A stretch of DNA of 64,000 bases from Sabellastarte sp. h YS-2021. Its lineage: Eukaryota > Annelida > Polychaeta > Sabellida > Sabellidae. This document shows, in pieces, positions 11,861 through 25,500 of this stretch (the stretch's first letter is position 1; the number at the start of each line of letters is the position of its first letter). The position numbers and the translations under genes are program-made. The stretch covers positions 13,011,454 to 13,075,453 of the forward strand of contig OZ024938.1 of assembly GCA_964017235.1 (NCBI GenBank). Direction: 5' to 3'. The notes under the pieces were generated by a model that saw nothing but the letters and a program-made list of their open reading frames with translations, was not told the DNA's origin and made no database searches.

Positions 11861-12125
11861 ACATAATGTTGTGGGCATCACCGTCTCTCTTTTTATTTTC
11901 TTTTGAATGTATATGTTTTTATTCACACCTTTATAAAAGCTTAAAGAGTTTACAACTGTCTATATAAGTTTAAAAGCAACAATATGTAGACTGCAAAATG
12001 TGAATTCCTGTTATGTCAGTGTTTAATTTTATGAATTCATTTTCAATCTATCAAACATATATTTCCTTGTTGTTTTATATGGCATTACCTCTTATAGTTT
12101 ATGATTGTTCCTTTTCTAACTAAAA

Positions 12126-12340
12126 AAGGGGGCTCGGTGGTGTAGCGGTTAGAGTTCTCGCCTCCAACCTCTGAGGCTGCCGGTTCGAATCTGGGGCCGG
12201 GAGTTTCATGTTGGAAATTTGGTAGTTACTTGCCAATGCCCGGTGGTTTACAGTGCAGTATGCACTGGTTTCCTCCACCTGTAAACTACCCATTGTAATA
12301 TGTCCCTGGCTGTTGAATGCGGCGTAAAACAACAAATAAA
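12126..12340 (+). mobile_element. tRNA-headed SINE, family II
   Basis: Head GGGGGCTCGGTGGTGTAGCGG (A box) and CCGGTTCGAATCTGGG (B box), the shared GGTTTCCTCCACC centre, and tail AAAACAACAAATAAA. Exact 14-base target duplication TTTTCTAACTAAAA at 12112-12125 and 12341-12354. A young copy. Confidence 0.9.
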
Positions 12341-12529
12341 TTTTCTAACTAAAATTCCAAAAATGTCAGACCACAGAGCCATTGCTGTACTACAATTGAA
12401 ATCACATCAGATGCCTCGTGAGATGAACCCAAACAGTACTTAATAAACTAACTCCATTACTTAAAGTAGTTGGTAACCCTAATACTGTTAATATATACAA
12501 TTAAGCAAGTTTAAAATAATATCATCATC

Positions 12530-12910
12530 AGCCAAAATAATAGCATTGATTAGGGGATGGCTAATGAGTTTGTTTCTAAAACAGGCTATGGACTGTTGGT
12601 CTCTAATAATCTGAGGAAGTCTGTTCCAGTCAGATGGTGCAGTATGAGCCAAACTGTGCCTGGCAGTGGTTTTCTTTGGTTTGGTGACGGTTAAAACAAG
12701 TGAGATGACTTAAGGAGGCAATTTGTTAAAGTTAACAGACTGGTAGAACAAAAGGTTTTATCTGCACTAGATTTTTGTTTTATAGGAATCCAGTGTAGTT
12801 TCTCTAAAAATAAGGGGACATGAGAGAACTTATTTAGCTTAAAATTATGAGTTACTTTGAGAATTAACATTGTAAAACCCTGAAGTAGCAAGTTTGAATA
12901 ATAGTTCAAA
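12530..12910 (-). mobile_element. LINE 3' fragment, L2-like
   Basis: Minus-strand reading gives pieces such as EKLHWIPIKQKS, which resembles the LHWLPIK motif near the C-terminus of L2/CR1-type reverse transcriptase proteins. Only the last part of the element is present and it is heavily decayed. Confidence 0.55.
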
Positions 12911-13365
12911 TAATATAACAGATGTTACCTGGTTCTTATTAAAAGGGTCTAATAACAAACATTACGCTTGTTGCAAACACTTGTTGTTTGTTATTTACAT
13001 TAACATACCATTGTTATTTACAACAATTAAGATTCAAAATTTAGATGAACATCACCCAAGAACACATCAACACTCACCTGTGGGTGTTGCTGAAGGATAA
13101 CAAAAAAAAAAGACAAAATGAATCTAGCAACAGTTGCCAGCTCTCACTGTGATTATCATCTTGTCTTCTCATTCCTTTTTTTTTTGCTTTCAATAAATTT
13201 GTCCATTTATTTGATAAATATTAACAGTCTTTAAGCACATATACCTTAAATGTTAACCCCCTCTTAACCATGTGAAAATTTCTGTTATTTCATATTGTTA
13301 AATGCGAGCTCTAGCGAGGCTCGTGGTTATAGAGACCACTTATTTGTTTTTCTTTTTATATGATG

Positions 13366-13490
13366 AGTATTTGACTGTTCACTGAAGTTAAGCAGCAATG
13401 GGCTACATTAGTACTGGAATGGGTGACTGCTTCAGTGCACTTCTTGTGTTTCTGATGGCTTTGCGGCCTTTCCCAGTTAAGTTATACATT
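13366..13490 (+). mobile_element. 5S rRNA-derived SINE fragment
   Basis: ACTGAAGTTAAGCAGCAATG, then TTAGTACTGGAATGGGTGAC, which correspond to the box A and box C parts of the 5S rRNA internal promoter. The 5' part is diverged. Relatives lie at 27.4, 27.7, 30.6 and 58.1 kb. Confidence 0.75.
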
Positions 13491-13499
13491 TCAGTATAA

Positions 13500-14419
13500 T
13501 AACTGTTAACCAGAATCTGTTCTTTTGTGAAAGTTACATGACTAAAAACTTACTGTAGTGCTTTTTACCCCTATTATCGCCAAGTGCAACCACGAACGAT
13601 AACAATACAAAATGGTGGTTGATACTGGACCCTTTATTGCAGAGCAAAGTGGTCCAGCATCCAGACAAGTTGTTTTGTGGACCGATTTGTCTATGATTCA
13701 AAGTTTTTCAGATCAACTTTGGCAAGAAAAAGCCCAGGTCTCCACCACGTATTGCCTCTTGGGGAAGTTGGCATAGCTTATGACTTGACAGGGTAATCTC
13801 AAAAAAGTGAGCACTTGTGGTGTTGGATCAGAGCCAAGTATCTGACATGATGAACAGATCTATGTCAATGTTTGACATAAATTTGACAATAGCAGGGTAT
13901 TTGTTTGAGATTGATCTGGTGTTGGTATATGAAACATTCAAGGAACCTATGTCTCTGACTGATTTCCCCAGATAACAAAACTAAGGCAAAAAGTGGGAAA
14001 GATAGAAGGTTTGATAGGATATGTTGGGTTTAATCAGAAATTGTAAACATAAACATTGTAGACGGGGGTTTAAATGGTGTAAAACTAACAACATCAGAGC
14101 AGCAAATAAGATAAATAACATGTTATTGGTGTGTAGCAATGACTGGTTTAAAAACCACCTAAAAGATTAAGTAAAACCGGACATGAATAGATAACATAGA
14201 GTTTGGAGGTGAATATATGACATAGAGTAAGTAGAGTATAGATGGAGTATGGCCGTGAATACATGATGTAGCATATGTGGTGATCATCTGGTAACAGTGA
14301 ATGTGGGCGATAATTGAGGGCCCTATAAGAATGTGCTAAATTTGAAACAAAAATGTGGAGACGGGTGTAAGAAAAAGGGGAAATATGATGACTAATTTAG
14401 ATTTGGTACTTAAATAATG
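13500..14419. other. Intergenic, nothing recognised
   Basis: No gene or known repeat seen; short direct repeats of TGGAGT- and CATAGAG-like words occur near 14.2 kb. Confidence 0.4.
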
Positions 14420-14423
14420 GAGA

Positions 14424-14566
14424 TGTTGGAGCCCAACTTAGGAGTCAGCCCATCTTAAGATGGGCTATAGCCCAACTTAGGATCCTAAGTTGGGTAGCCT
14501 ATCTTAAGATGGGCTAAGCCCATCTTAAAGTGGGCTGGAACATATCAGCCAAACTTAGGATAAGTA
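14424..14566 (+). repeat. Left palindromic inverted end
   Basis: Matches the inverse of 15955-16092 along nearly its whole length, with a handful of differences. Made of alternating GCCCAACTTAGGA and GCCCATCTTAAGA half-sites. Confidence 0.85.
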
Positions 14567-15954
14567 ACTCAGGAATGATTTTAAAGCTAAAATTCAATAT
14601 GTAAACCAGCTAGTTTAATATTAATTTATTATATCACACTCTATTGGTGGTTTTAATCATGAAATTGAATATAACCGTGCTAGTTTATTTAAATAAGTAT
14701 ATTTCATTTATACAGTATATGTTTGTGAAATATTATTAAACAGTTGTTGTGCTTATCTCATCTAAAGATTTGGTAACAGGTATTAGCCCAAATTATAATT
14801 TGCACACATAGTTTTTATTTTTGAAACTGAAATATTATTTACTTATTTTTCTACTAAAATGTAACTTCTTTTCTTTAGCTCATTATGCATTGATAGGATT
14901 AATCTTAATTCCCTTATTGTTCCAAGACTCTGTCTCAGTTAATTTGACAATGGGAGGGTCATTAGGTCATAAGGTGTCAATTGTTCACCCACTGCTTTCA
15001 ACTTGATTTTTTTCACTTGTGGGAAGTGATTAGGCAACTGGATTAGATTTTGATATATCTATTGTTTCAACATTTCTTTTAAGTTGATTTGTTTGACTAT
15101 GTGTGTGACTTGGTAACTGGATTAGTCTTAGATTTACCTTTTGTTCTAGCATTCTTTTGAACTTGATATTTTTCACCTCTGGTTGAATGACTAGAATTTT
15201 CAAATGTTTAATGTTAAGTTCTTAAATGGACATTTACCATATAAGGTAATAAAAAACACCAATTTTATATGCAATGTATATTTTATCAATTTTTATCAGT
15301 TTTATGCATCAGTCTAAATTCATCAAATTAACTTGTTTGAATTTAATAGCATTTTCCAATTAATTAGTGGTACTGAGCTCCAAAGATAAAGTGCTTTATA
15401 AATCCTGTTGAAATACTGTCTAATAATATAAAAAAGTAATTTTATAATTCTTCTTTAAACTTAAAATGTACAATCAGGCTCACCCATAAAATCACCCACT
15501 ATATTTGTCTTTCCCCCTCATAGGTTTGATAGAATTAAGCCTCATTATATTTGGAGATTACTTTGATGTTGATTTGTTTCACTTTATGATTTGGGGTATT
15601 CCCTATTGTGTACTTCACCCACCCCAAGTGAAACAAATCAACAACAATAGAATGTTGAAACAATAGGCACAAATCCAACTAAGAAATCATTCCAATGAAA
15701 GACATAGAGGCAGACATCAAAGGAATATTTTAATGCTTTGAGGCTCAGGAAACACAATTCATTTTAGTTTCTGAAATTAAACACTTTTTGTTGAGGTTAG
15801 ATAAGTTAAACATATTTATATAAAATAAAAATTAAGTACAAAGTACTTATGTACAAGGTTCAGTTAAGTATATCAATGCCATATTTTTCATGAAAATAAT
15901 TTCCTTGTAAATGGTTTATATTATATTCGACATAAAATCATTCTTGAATTTTAT

Positions 15955-16092
15955 TATCTTAAGTTGGGCTGATACATTCTAGCCCGTCTTAAGATGGGCT
16001 AGCCCATCTTAAGATAGGCTACCCAACTTAGGATCCTAAGTTGGGCTATAGCCCATCTTAAGATTGGCTGACTCCTAAGTTGGGCTCCAACA
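15955..16092 (-). repeat. Right palindromic inverted end
   Basis: Partner of the left end at 14424-14566. Each end could fold on itself as well as pair with the other. Confidence 0.85.
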
Positions 16093-16306
16093 GAGACACA
16101 CAACCAATAAGAGAGTGGAAATCAGACCGTGAATATCAATGATGATTAACCTTCTGATCAAATACATTCATTAAAAAGCATTTGACAGAATTCTGGGAGT
16201 CACCGGAAATATTATACACATTACATTTATATAGCAATGTACATATTTTTGCTAACGAGTACTGTAAACCAGCAAACTTATCATCCATTTTCTAACTTAT
16301 TTTCAG

Positions 16307-16543
16307 TCACGCCCAAAACACCAGAGAGGTGGCAGTAAATGTCCCAACCAAAGTGATGACAAACATCACTCTATCCAGTAACTTTCCAATCACCTTCCAC
16401 TCATCTGTAAACAATTCCAGCAGGATGCGATCTTGCTTTATTTTTAGCATTGCCCTCATGATTTTAAGAAGCTGTGTTTCTTCCTTCAGTTCTGAGGCCT
16501 TGGTCTTATTGTCATCTGTTGTGGTGGTTTCAATATCCATGAC
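16307..16543 (-). CDS. Cys-loop receptor exon 8 (M4 and stop)
   Basis: Acceptor TGTTCCCACAG; phase 0. Encodes a Thr-rich and Lys/Glu-rich loop, the DEWKVIGKLLDRVMF entry to M4 and the stop TGA at 16307-16309. Confidence 0.9.
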   Translation of the reverse strand, partial: VMDIETTTTDDNKTKASELKEETQLLKIMRAMLKIKQDRILLELFTDEWKVIGKLLDRVMFVITLVGTFTATSLVFWA

Positions 16544-19500
16544 CTGTGGGAACAGTTTGATTTTCAGTCGAATTGATAAATTGTTAGAGTAAGAGGTCTC
16601 ACTAGAAATTAAATTAAATGGGATAAAGACTTTTCAATTCTGAAATGACTGAAAAATAACAATGTAGGTAGGAATCTGCCCTAATACCAGTGTTTCACTA
16701 TTGCACCTTAGTCCCATCATAAGATCAAGTTCATTTACTTCAAAGGGGTGATGCACCTGATCCTGTCAAAAGGGTTTGGAAAACTGACAAACTGTGTATA
16801 TTTCTCCAAGTAAACCTATGGGGGCTCGGTGGTGTAGCGGTTAGAGTTCTCGCCTCCAACCTCTGAGGCCGCCGGTTCGAATTTTGGGCCGGGCGTTTCA
16901 TGTTGGAAATTTGGTAGTTACTTGCCGATGCCCGGTGGTTTACAGCGCAGTATGCACTGGTTTCCTCCACCTGTAAACTACAAGTCACAATATGATCCTG
17001 GCTTTTGAATGCGACGTAAAACAACAAATAAATAAATCCAAGTAAACCTATGTTCATATTACCACAATGGTTGACTTATGATCTGATAATGACTGCTACA
17101 ATTCATAAACATAACTGGTGATGAGAAGCCCTGATTACTGTTGTGCAGTAAGTGTATGACTTGTATTACTACTCGCCTTAGAGTCTTCTTTGGCAGAGAT
17201 TAAGCACTATAAAATTATAGAATAATACTCTTATCTCCTAGACACCAGTATGTTTCTGCATTTGTTCATAGCAGCTTCAAGATTGATCTTACTACCCTTC
17301 TGATAAAAAGTATCACCCTAAAGGTAAGATGTGAACATACCAAATGATCCTAACGCTGGGGAGGAAAATGTTCTGTTCTAAAGTTTTAAAGATATTTAGT
17401 TTTTACAATAGGCGTCTGTTACCACATTGATTACACCGCAAACATTCACGACTGAAAAGATAAATCATGCGAGCAATAAGATTATGTTCAGGACAACAGT
17501 ACAGGGGTGGTCAGGAGGCAAACCACACAACAGTGAAACAGGGACTGTACGTTTCTGAACAAATGGATCTCTTAATAAAACAAATCATTGAGCAGATGTA
17601 AGGAAGGGGGGGGGGGGGGGGGGGGGGGTCCTAATAGGGTGCCTGAACAAAGGAAGTGAGACAGTGGATTACTGTAAATTCTTTAAACATGATACCCTCA
17701 GATCCATTTTTAAAATTGTTGAATGGTTTTTTTTTAATGTAGTGAAACAATTGGTGTGTCATGATTAGATTTATTTTTTGTTTTACGTCACTTTCAACAG
17801 CCAGGGTCATAGTGTGATGGGTAGTTTATGAGTGGAGGAACCAGTGCATACTAGTTGGTCAGATTGATTTGAACCAGCAAACTTAGAGGTTAAAGGCGAG
17901 CACTCTAACCGCTACACCACCGGGCCCCCTTGTTGTGTCATGAATCCACTTTCATACAGAAGAAACTAACAACTGACAAGAACAAATTACAACAAACTGG
18001 GAATATTTTTAGATTGTAAAAGCTTGATTGGTTTGTACTACAATGGTAAAGAGAAGCAATGTATAAAAGATGGTTAAAGTTATATTTACAGTTTGTAACC
18101 TACACCTGACCACTACAATTCAAAATTTTTAACACCTAGTTCTGATCACTCTGGGAAAGCAGAAAATATTAATTGGCAGATCAATACAACTAATCTATTC
18201 CTGGAAATAGGAGAAGGCACTCTAAAGAAAAGTTACAACAACCAAAATATATGTCGGAAGACATTTTTTTGTGTCCAGTGTCTTGTCAACTGTCTCATGA
18301 AACAAAGACCAGCCACCAGGACTTGGGGCATAAATAATCTCTGGCAAAGGTTTAAAAACTAACCAGAGAAATGGGACAGGCATCTACAATCACCGTCAAC
18401 AAGAAACAGGAACACACTTCAATAGTGTGTCAGTTGGTGAATTAATTCAAATATAATAACTATAATATAATGAGTCATACGACAGACTCCAAGGTGCTAG
18501 AGAGCCTCAAACAGAGAAGGGAAAAATCAGAAGAGATATAGCAGACTGGCTTGAGAGACGCCAAGGAGATTGAAAGGTTATGGAGGGTAAGCCTTTCTGA
18601 AGAGGTATATCTTCAATTTTCATCTGAAGGATTACACAGAAATTACACAGTTTGTTACAATTACAGAGTTCATTCAAAAACGTTTGAGCATATACTCAGA
18701 GCTGTGGCAAAAGTGACTTTTTTATTTGTTCACTAAGCAAATGAACTTTAAGCACTTTCAGCCAGACTTGTAGGTGCTGGATACTTGAGTAAGGTAGGGG
18801 GCTGATATACGTGAATGGAAAAATCACAGATTCATTGTGACTGCCCCATTCCTATGTTTTCTGACAGTCCAATAACCAAAAAAAGCAGCACATTCAATCA
18901 AAATCCAGAAGAAGATCAGAAAACTTGCAGACAATTAGTTAAAGATGAAAAGAAATTAGAAGTTTAGGGCCTTATGCCAAAATGGTGTTAAAAGAAAAAT
19001 TGTACACATCCAAACAATACTATGAAAGCAGATTAAACACATTTTGACAAGTATACCAAATGCCAAGTAGTAAGTCCGAAAATAGAATGAATAGTTATAA
19101 AACCATTATCGGACACACAGAAAGAAAACACCTTAACAATGCCTAAACAAATTCCTGTACTTCTATACTAACTCTAATAGGACATTTATAGCACTAAATC
19201 TCCCCTTTAATAAGGGGAATTTAAAGAGAAACAACACTGAACAACTGTCCACAAAGTTTCAGCATCTGGGGACAGAGGAAAGGTTTAGCACAACTGAAAA
19301 TGCCAGAGAATATATAGAGACCAAGTAATCTATGCTTTAGGTTCAAGTGGGACTTAAGTTTCTTTCTCAAAGACGTAGACTTTCACCAAGTCCTTTTGTC
19401 TGTTGTGTAATATATGGGTACTGTATGACGTTTAGAGAAACAGACAGCGAATGACAAAAGATTTTTTTCAGAGACTATCCCCCTTACTGCTGAATGCTTG

Positions 19501-22500
19501 TGGTATACGATGAGCTCCAATAAGTTTCCAATTTAAATGGAATACTGATGGATACAAATACAGAGCCTTGGACCCAGTATGCCAAAGAGGCAACAGAGGA
19601 GGGTACATGAATCTCATCTGGAAGAGCATTCCAAACAGTGGGTGCCTCGAAAGCAAAGCTATAACCAAACTGTTTGAAAGATTTTTTGTGTAGATGAATG
19701 ACACTTTGGTACAAGGAAATTACCAACACTCTGACTGCGTTTGGTGCTATAAGAATGACTGTCAGAAGAAAGGTATAGAGCAAAGTCCAGAAAAGCGTGA
19801 AGAATCTTATAAGCAAATGTGGCTGTTATTAATTTGAATATATAAGGTATAAACTGCATAATTTGTTAAATACAATATATAAAATAATATAATACAATAT
19901 AATATAAAATACAATATATATATACAGAATGCAGTAGTGCCATCTATGATAATCATCACAAATGTACCATAGTATTGATGTTATTAAATGACAAAAAATA
20001 TTCACAACTACCTGTGATTGACACCGAATTCCAGTCTTGCTTTTCTGTTCAATGGTTGAGTCTGCAATGTCAGGAATTTCCTTCTTCAGACAAAACAGAC
20101 GTGCCAAGCAGCCTGAAGCAATCCGCCTGAGCCATTCAGGTGGGCACCTGTCCAAGTGGGATATGGTCACAATACACAAAGATTCCAGAAGTATTATCGT
20201 AGTAGAAACCATGATCACCATAACTACCTTGCCTGAAATAATTAAAAAAGATATAGTCAATTGAATTCTATTGTTTTATTGCTTGGGATGTCTGCCATCT
20301 CTACATTAATTTCAATGCTACAAAAATTAACAGAAACTTTGTTAACATACTTCACTAATGATGTATATACCGGTTTTTTGGCTTATGTAGAAATATTTAT
20401 GAAACCTTGGCACTTGCTTATACATTTGTAATGCTAATTATCCATGTTAAGGGGCGCCAGAAATACAAGGGCAAATATTTTTGCTGTTTACATGTACTAG
20501 CTGCACAAAAGATAACAAATAATGAAAAAAAAAGTAGAGAGCTTATGCTTAACACAAGATATTACCCGGTTTGTAAGCCCCATTATTTGAGACTTAATAT
20601 TTATGATGGATACTAAATTAAGAGAAATTATTAATTCCGTGCTTACTGATCAATGGAAGGCTCTCTGAGTTTGTCGGGGTGTTGTCCATTATAACGATCA
20701 GAAACACAGCGTAAGACAGTAACACAGTTATAGCCAGGGAAATCCTTTCTCCCGATTCAGGAGGTAGCCAAAAGATGCCCATTGACACGACTAGGAGAAG
20801 CATAATTGGTAGCATCATGTTAAACACATGATATAACGTCTTTCTCTGCCAGTGCAAAGTAAACTCTATGCCTGCAAACACCTGATCTCCAGAAGGCATT
20901 GCTAACAATTCTACAGACGTGTTGACAAGGTCCCAGAGTGCATTTTCAGGAAAAGTTGACACATCAATGTCACCTTAAATTCCAAAAATACATGATTTAT
21001 GATATTTATTAGATAATTTCAGTAATTATATTTAAATATCATTATAGTTAATATAGTAATTAATATAGTAATTGATATCAAAATTATACAAAAATTAATA
21101 TTAAAGCATCAATTGGTTGGTGTTTTGCAAAATGGCAGAAGAAACTTTACATATGAAATCTAAGCTTATGTAATGTACTAGTTGATTGGCTATTTGTGCC
21201 AAAATTGCATTAAACCATACATTTTAGATTGGCATGAGATCCTTTGCAAATGAAACTGTAGTAATAATTGAAAGTCAAATATAAGCAAAGCATAAGGACT
21301 GTACTCAAATCAAATTAAATTCCAGCAAACAAGAGCAGAGAAAGAGTAAATGGATTTGGTTTCAACTCCTCATCAGCTCTGTGGGTGTTTCTACAATAAT
21401 ACGAGCGGGACATATTTTATAGCGAAATACCCTTACCATTTCCTCACAGTCATAGATGGTCATAGCTAAATTTTCTCTCACAAAAATTGTGAGGATAATC
21501 ATCGTGATTCTAGGTCCCCGTCCAATATTTCAAACATTTCTCAAAACCTTTGTCAGTTACCATTTCCATCCCTGTTTACTTGTGTCCAGTCTTACTATGC
21601 CTTATGACTGATCATCTTTTCAGTCACATGGCTTGCTATCATGACAAAACTAATTTTCCAATTAATTTTAGTCATCTGTTTTCAGGAGAATTTAATTCTT
21701 ACCAACCTCCCACTCTCTCCTGTTTTACAAGATTGGTTAAGACTTGGTGATACCAGTTTCCACTCGTGGATGTGAAAGGGTGGCTTTGACAAAATAAATT
21801 CAATATACTGTTCTAATTCTTTTTCTTAAAGATACATGTTTTTTGGAATGATGGCGGTGTTGAAAAAAGGGTTCATTCGTGTTGACAAATGTGCATAATT
21901 TCAGAATATAACATTCTTAAGAAGAGTTTCTTTCTATACTCTATTTTTTACAAATGGTCATGTGATCTATTTTCATCCATATAAGAATAATGTAAAAGAA
22001 GTATTAACCAACCTCCGGGCTTTACAGTGACATAGTCAGTTGTATAACCCCAACTGTAGATTTGAAGACTACAGCTCTGTGAATCATATGGAAACTTGGA
22101 AATGTCCAGAGAACAGGTAGTGGACACTGTGCCACCGTATGGCCAATACACCAGGCCATTGCTGAAGATGATAGCATAGAAATCTTCCCTATGTGACTTC
22201 TGAAAAAACTTGTCAGCACTGAAAAGAATTGCAAATAGCAAAGTTCTAATAGTCTATAATTCAAGAAATATGTTACAAAATGTATGTGTATTGTAAGGTA
22301 AAAACCTGGCTTCAGTGCTTATGATGTTTGGCAAATGAACAATGGTTGTCACGTCTGTAGTTGTTGGTTCTATCCCATGGTAACATTTTGGAAACAGTGG
22401 TAGTATGTCCCAACATTACTGAAGCAAGTTATAAAAGGTGTGGCAAAGTATTAACCTATAAAGCAGCAGATTATCCTACCCAAGTAAAATTTTATAAAGT

Positions 22501-25500
22501 GTGTCCAAAAATTGTGGGAAACTATTGAAAAGGAAACTCATCAGGGAGATTAAAATGGAATGGCAGGATTAAGCATGCAAACAAATGCCTAACATGAAAT
22601 CCTCCTGGAGACAGTAAGAGAAAAAGACCAAGGATGGCTTGGAGGACAAGTAAAGAGGTACAAACAATAACTGTGTTCTATTGGAGCAGTTTAGTCACCA
22701 CCAGCTGTACAGACAAACTCCCTTTATAGCTGGTTACCGAGTAATTCAACTCTGGCATGACTTTTATGTTAATTAATGGTGTGAAAATCAATTTTTCAGG
22801 ATTAGCCTTGAAGGTATAAATTCATTCGAGGGTGAACTTGTGGCTGGTATTATGGTTGCGTATTCTCAACTTATGACTTGATGACCCAGAATGGTGAAAT
22901 GAATGTATGCCATAGGGCAAATAGATGTATTCGCGAAACAACAGTCCATACAGCTCACCCGTCAGTCCACCACAGCTGAATTTTTGTATCTCACCTGGGG
23001 TCACCTTAAAATGAAATATTTTTACTGAATGTTGGGCAGAAACAGAAGTCGACAGAAACCACAAACCTACACATATTTTTTCTTTTATTTTAGCCTTTAT
23101 TTTTTATAAAGTAAATATTGAATAAAAGTGGTTATCTGTATATTGTAACTTAGTAAGAAACCTGAATATTATTCACAACAGCAATATTATATAGATAATG
23201 GCCAAGTGGCACTCCATTATGTCTCAGAGGCCATTAAGTTTACATAATGGAAGCGTCATGTGGCTATTATCTATTATAAAACCCAGACGGGTGACCCTGC
23301 CATTGTGTCAACTCTCCATTATTTTTACATAATGGAGAGTTAGCACTCCATTATTTTCTGACAGTGGAATGTGATTTAGGTCAATGGCCAAGAACAAAAG
23401 GGTAGAAGCCTTGAATCAATTTGTGGGTCTAATTTTGGTGAATTTTTGATTTTGAACCTGAATAACACAAAGAGTATTTCATATATTTTCAATGTTAATA
23501 TCGCAAATAATAGGTGTGTTATCCCTGTATTACTGTGCCAAATATCAATTTCCTAATATTTATACAAATATTATAAATGTTGCTTTTTCTGTCTCTAATT
23601 GACCAAAACCCTTGAATTTTTTTATAATATGACTTTACAATAATTATTGTCATTGTTAAAATCTAACCCCTGCATACTACATTAAAAGGAGTGTTTTCAG
23701 TAGCTCAGAATGTACATTATTGCTGATATACAATCTAAATTAAGACACATGAAAGAATTTTTTTAGCTCAAGTAAAATGAGGGGAAAAAGTGGTGCTATA
23801 ATACAGTACTGAAATGCATTACTGCTGTATTTAAATTTGATTTAAAATTTCAATGTTTTTAAGTTCAAAACATAGATTTTAATTTACCTTAATAAAGTTT
23901 GTTATATACTTTCAACATGATACACTGTTTGTGGTTGAAATGAATTTTGTTCTGAACGTTGTGGTATTTCTGGAATGCGGAGTAGATGATACAGTGATAC
24001 ACATGGTGAAACAATGTTGATTGTATATTGAAATAAAAAAGACCATAGAACTAATTTAGTGAAAGCCACATATAGTATGCACACCAAAGGAAACGTTACA
24101 AAGATTGTCTATGTTGATCATTTTGAAAAAGGTGTTAAATTATTGAATGGGTTTTATACTAAGAATAATGATCTCTTACTAGAGGGAGAGTGAAGATAAT
24201 TCACAAGTACATTCAAGATCTTTCAAAATTGCTCTCAGCCCACCTTGCAGATCAAATGACAGGCGGTATTACTGTATCACAGGACTTTCATCGGACCACG
24301 GTGGCAGAGTGGTAACACTCTTGCCTCCCACCTCTGAGGCCGGGGTTCGATTCCCGGCACAGCCTCAAGTGGGAAAGCTGGTAGTTGCTTGCCGTTGGTC
24401 GGCAGTTTGCAGTACAGAACCCTAACGAACTGTATGTGCTTGTTTCCTCTGCCCTTCCAACTACCCATCGTAATATGACCTGTACAGTGTTGAAAGCGAC
24501 GTAAAACCTCAAATAAATAAATAAACAGGACTTTCAACCTTACACCCAAACTTCTGACGTTTCTGATATCTGATGATGTTTGATATTTCTCTGATCCTAT
24601 GATCAAGGCTGGTGACTCTCTATTTACCCTGTCACAAGTAAAGGTGCAGGTGGAGCGTGTTATCAGTCACCAATGAAGTGTGCAGAACAAACATTTCTAT
24701 AAGGGAAGTGAGGTAACCTGGGGGAAGAAGCTAAAAGACTGGCAAAGGACAGAACAGCTTGAAGATTACATGTGGGCAGATTTCTCGAATAGAGAGATAT
24801 GTGGATAACTCTGTAAGTAACCTTGTTTTGACCTATGAAAGGTAATAATAACAATGGTATCAACTGCAAGCCTTTTTGTGTGACAATCTTTCTTTTTACA
24901 GGAATCTAATAACCGATTCTCATACAATTTTGGTTCTTTTCTGTATTGTAGTGTATATTTATACTCAGTGCAATATCTCCTTTAGTACAGGGCTCAAAGT
25001 ACTATTTGATACCAACATTGATTCCAACATAAGTATAGTCCAACCTCCCTGGTTACTGACATTCCCTTAATGGAAAGGCAGGGTCTCATGGATGACCTTC
25101 ATATTAATGTCTCTGGGGTTGTTTAGCCAGCCACTAGGGATAGGACCCAATGACAGATGACTGCCACTTAAAGTAGTAATCCAAGTGACAATACATCTTC
25201 TTATATCTGCGATCGAATCCAAGTCTTCTATGTTAGCTTCAAATTCACAGTGGCTTAAAATCAAAGCCTAAATGCAACACGATCATTTATAAAAAGGCTG
25301 TAATGTCCTGTATTACATGAAATCAATTTAAAATGGAGTAAATTGTAATACATGAAATCAATTAAAAAAGAGTTCTTGGTTAAGTCAGTAAACCAATTTG
25401 TCATCACAAACATACAATTTATACCACTAACTCCTTCACACACTATTATCACAAAGGTCGGAGGTCAAAGTTGGTGACTGGTAAACACAAAATAAACAAA

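Larger units (their letters stand above)
14424..16092. mobile_element. DNA element with palindromic inverted ends
   Basis: Begins TGTTGGAGCCCAACTTAGG and ends with its inverse, CCTAAGTTGGGCTCCAACA; flanks give a 4-base duplication GAGA (14420-14423, 16093-16096). Inverted ends are about 140 bp and each is itself a chain of palindromes: AGCCCATCTTAAGATGGGCT and CCCAACTTAGGATCCTAAG. The interior has degenerate ~75-bp tandem units near 14.98-15.2 kb (TTGATTTNTTTCACT) but no transposase. TGT...ACA ends with a 4-base duplication fit Ginger-type transposons; that assignment is tentative. Confidence 0.75.

Noticed and set aside
17606-17628. G-run as a regulatory G-quadruplex
   Set aside because: A pure homopolymer in an intron is more simply a slippage tract. 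No other evidence of function.
19829-20260. A 143-codon minus-strand protein as an independent gene
   Set aside because: Its first part is receptor exon 7; the rest is intron read-through.
22822-23064. Minus-strand 80-codon frame as an additional receptor exon
   Set aside because: It does not fit the phase or sequence of the Cys-loop receptor, whose exons are already complete without it.
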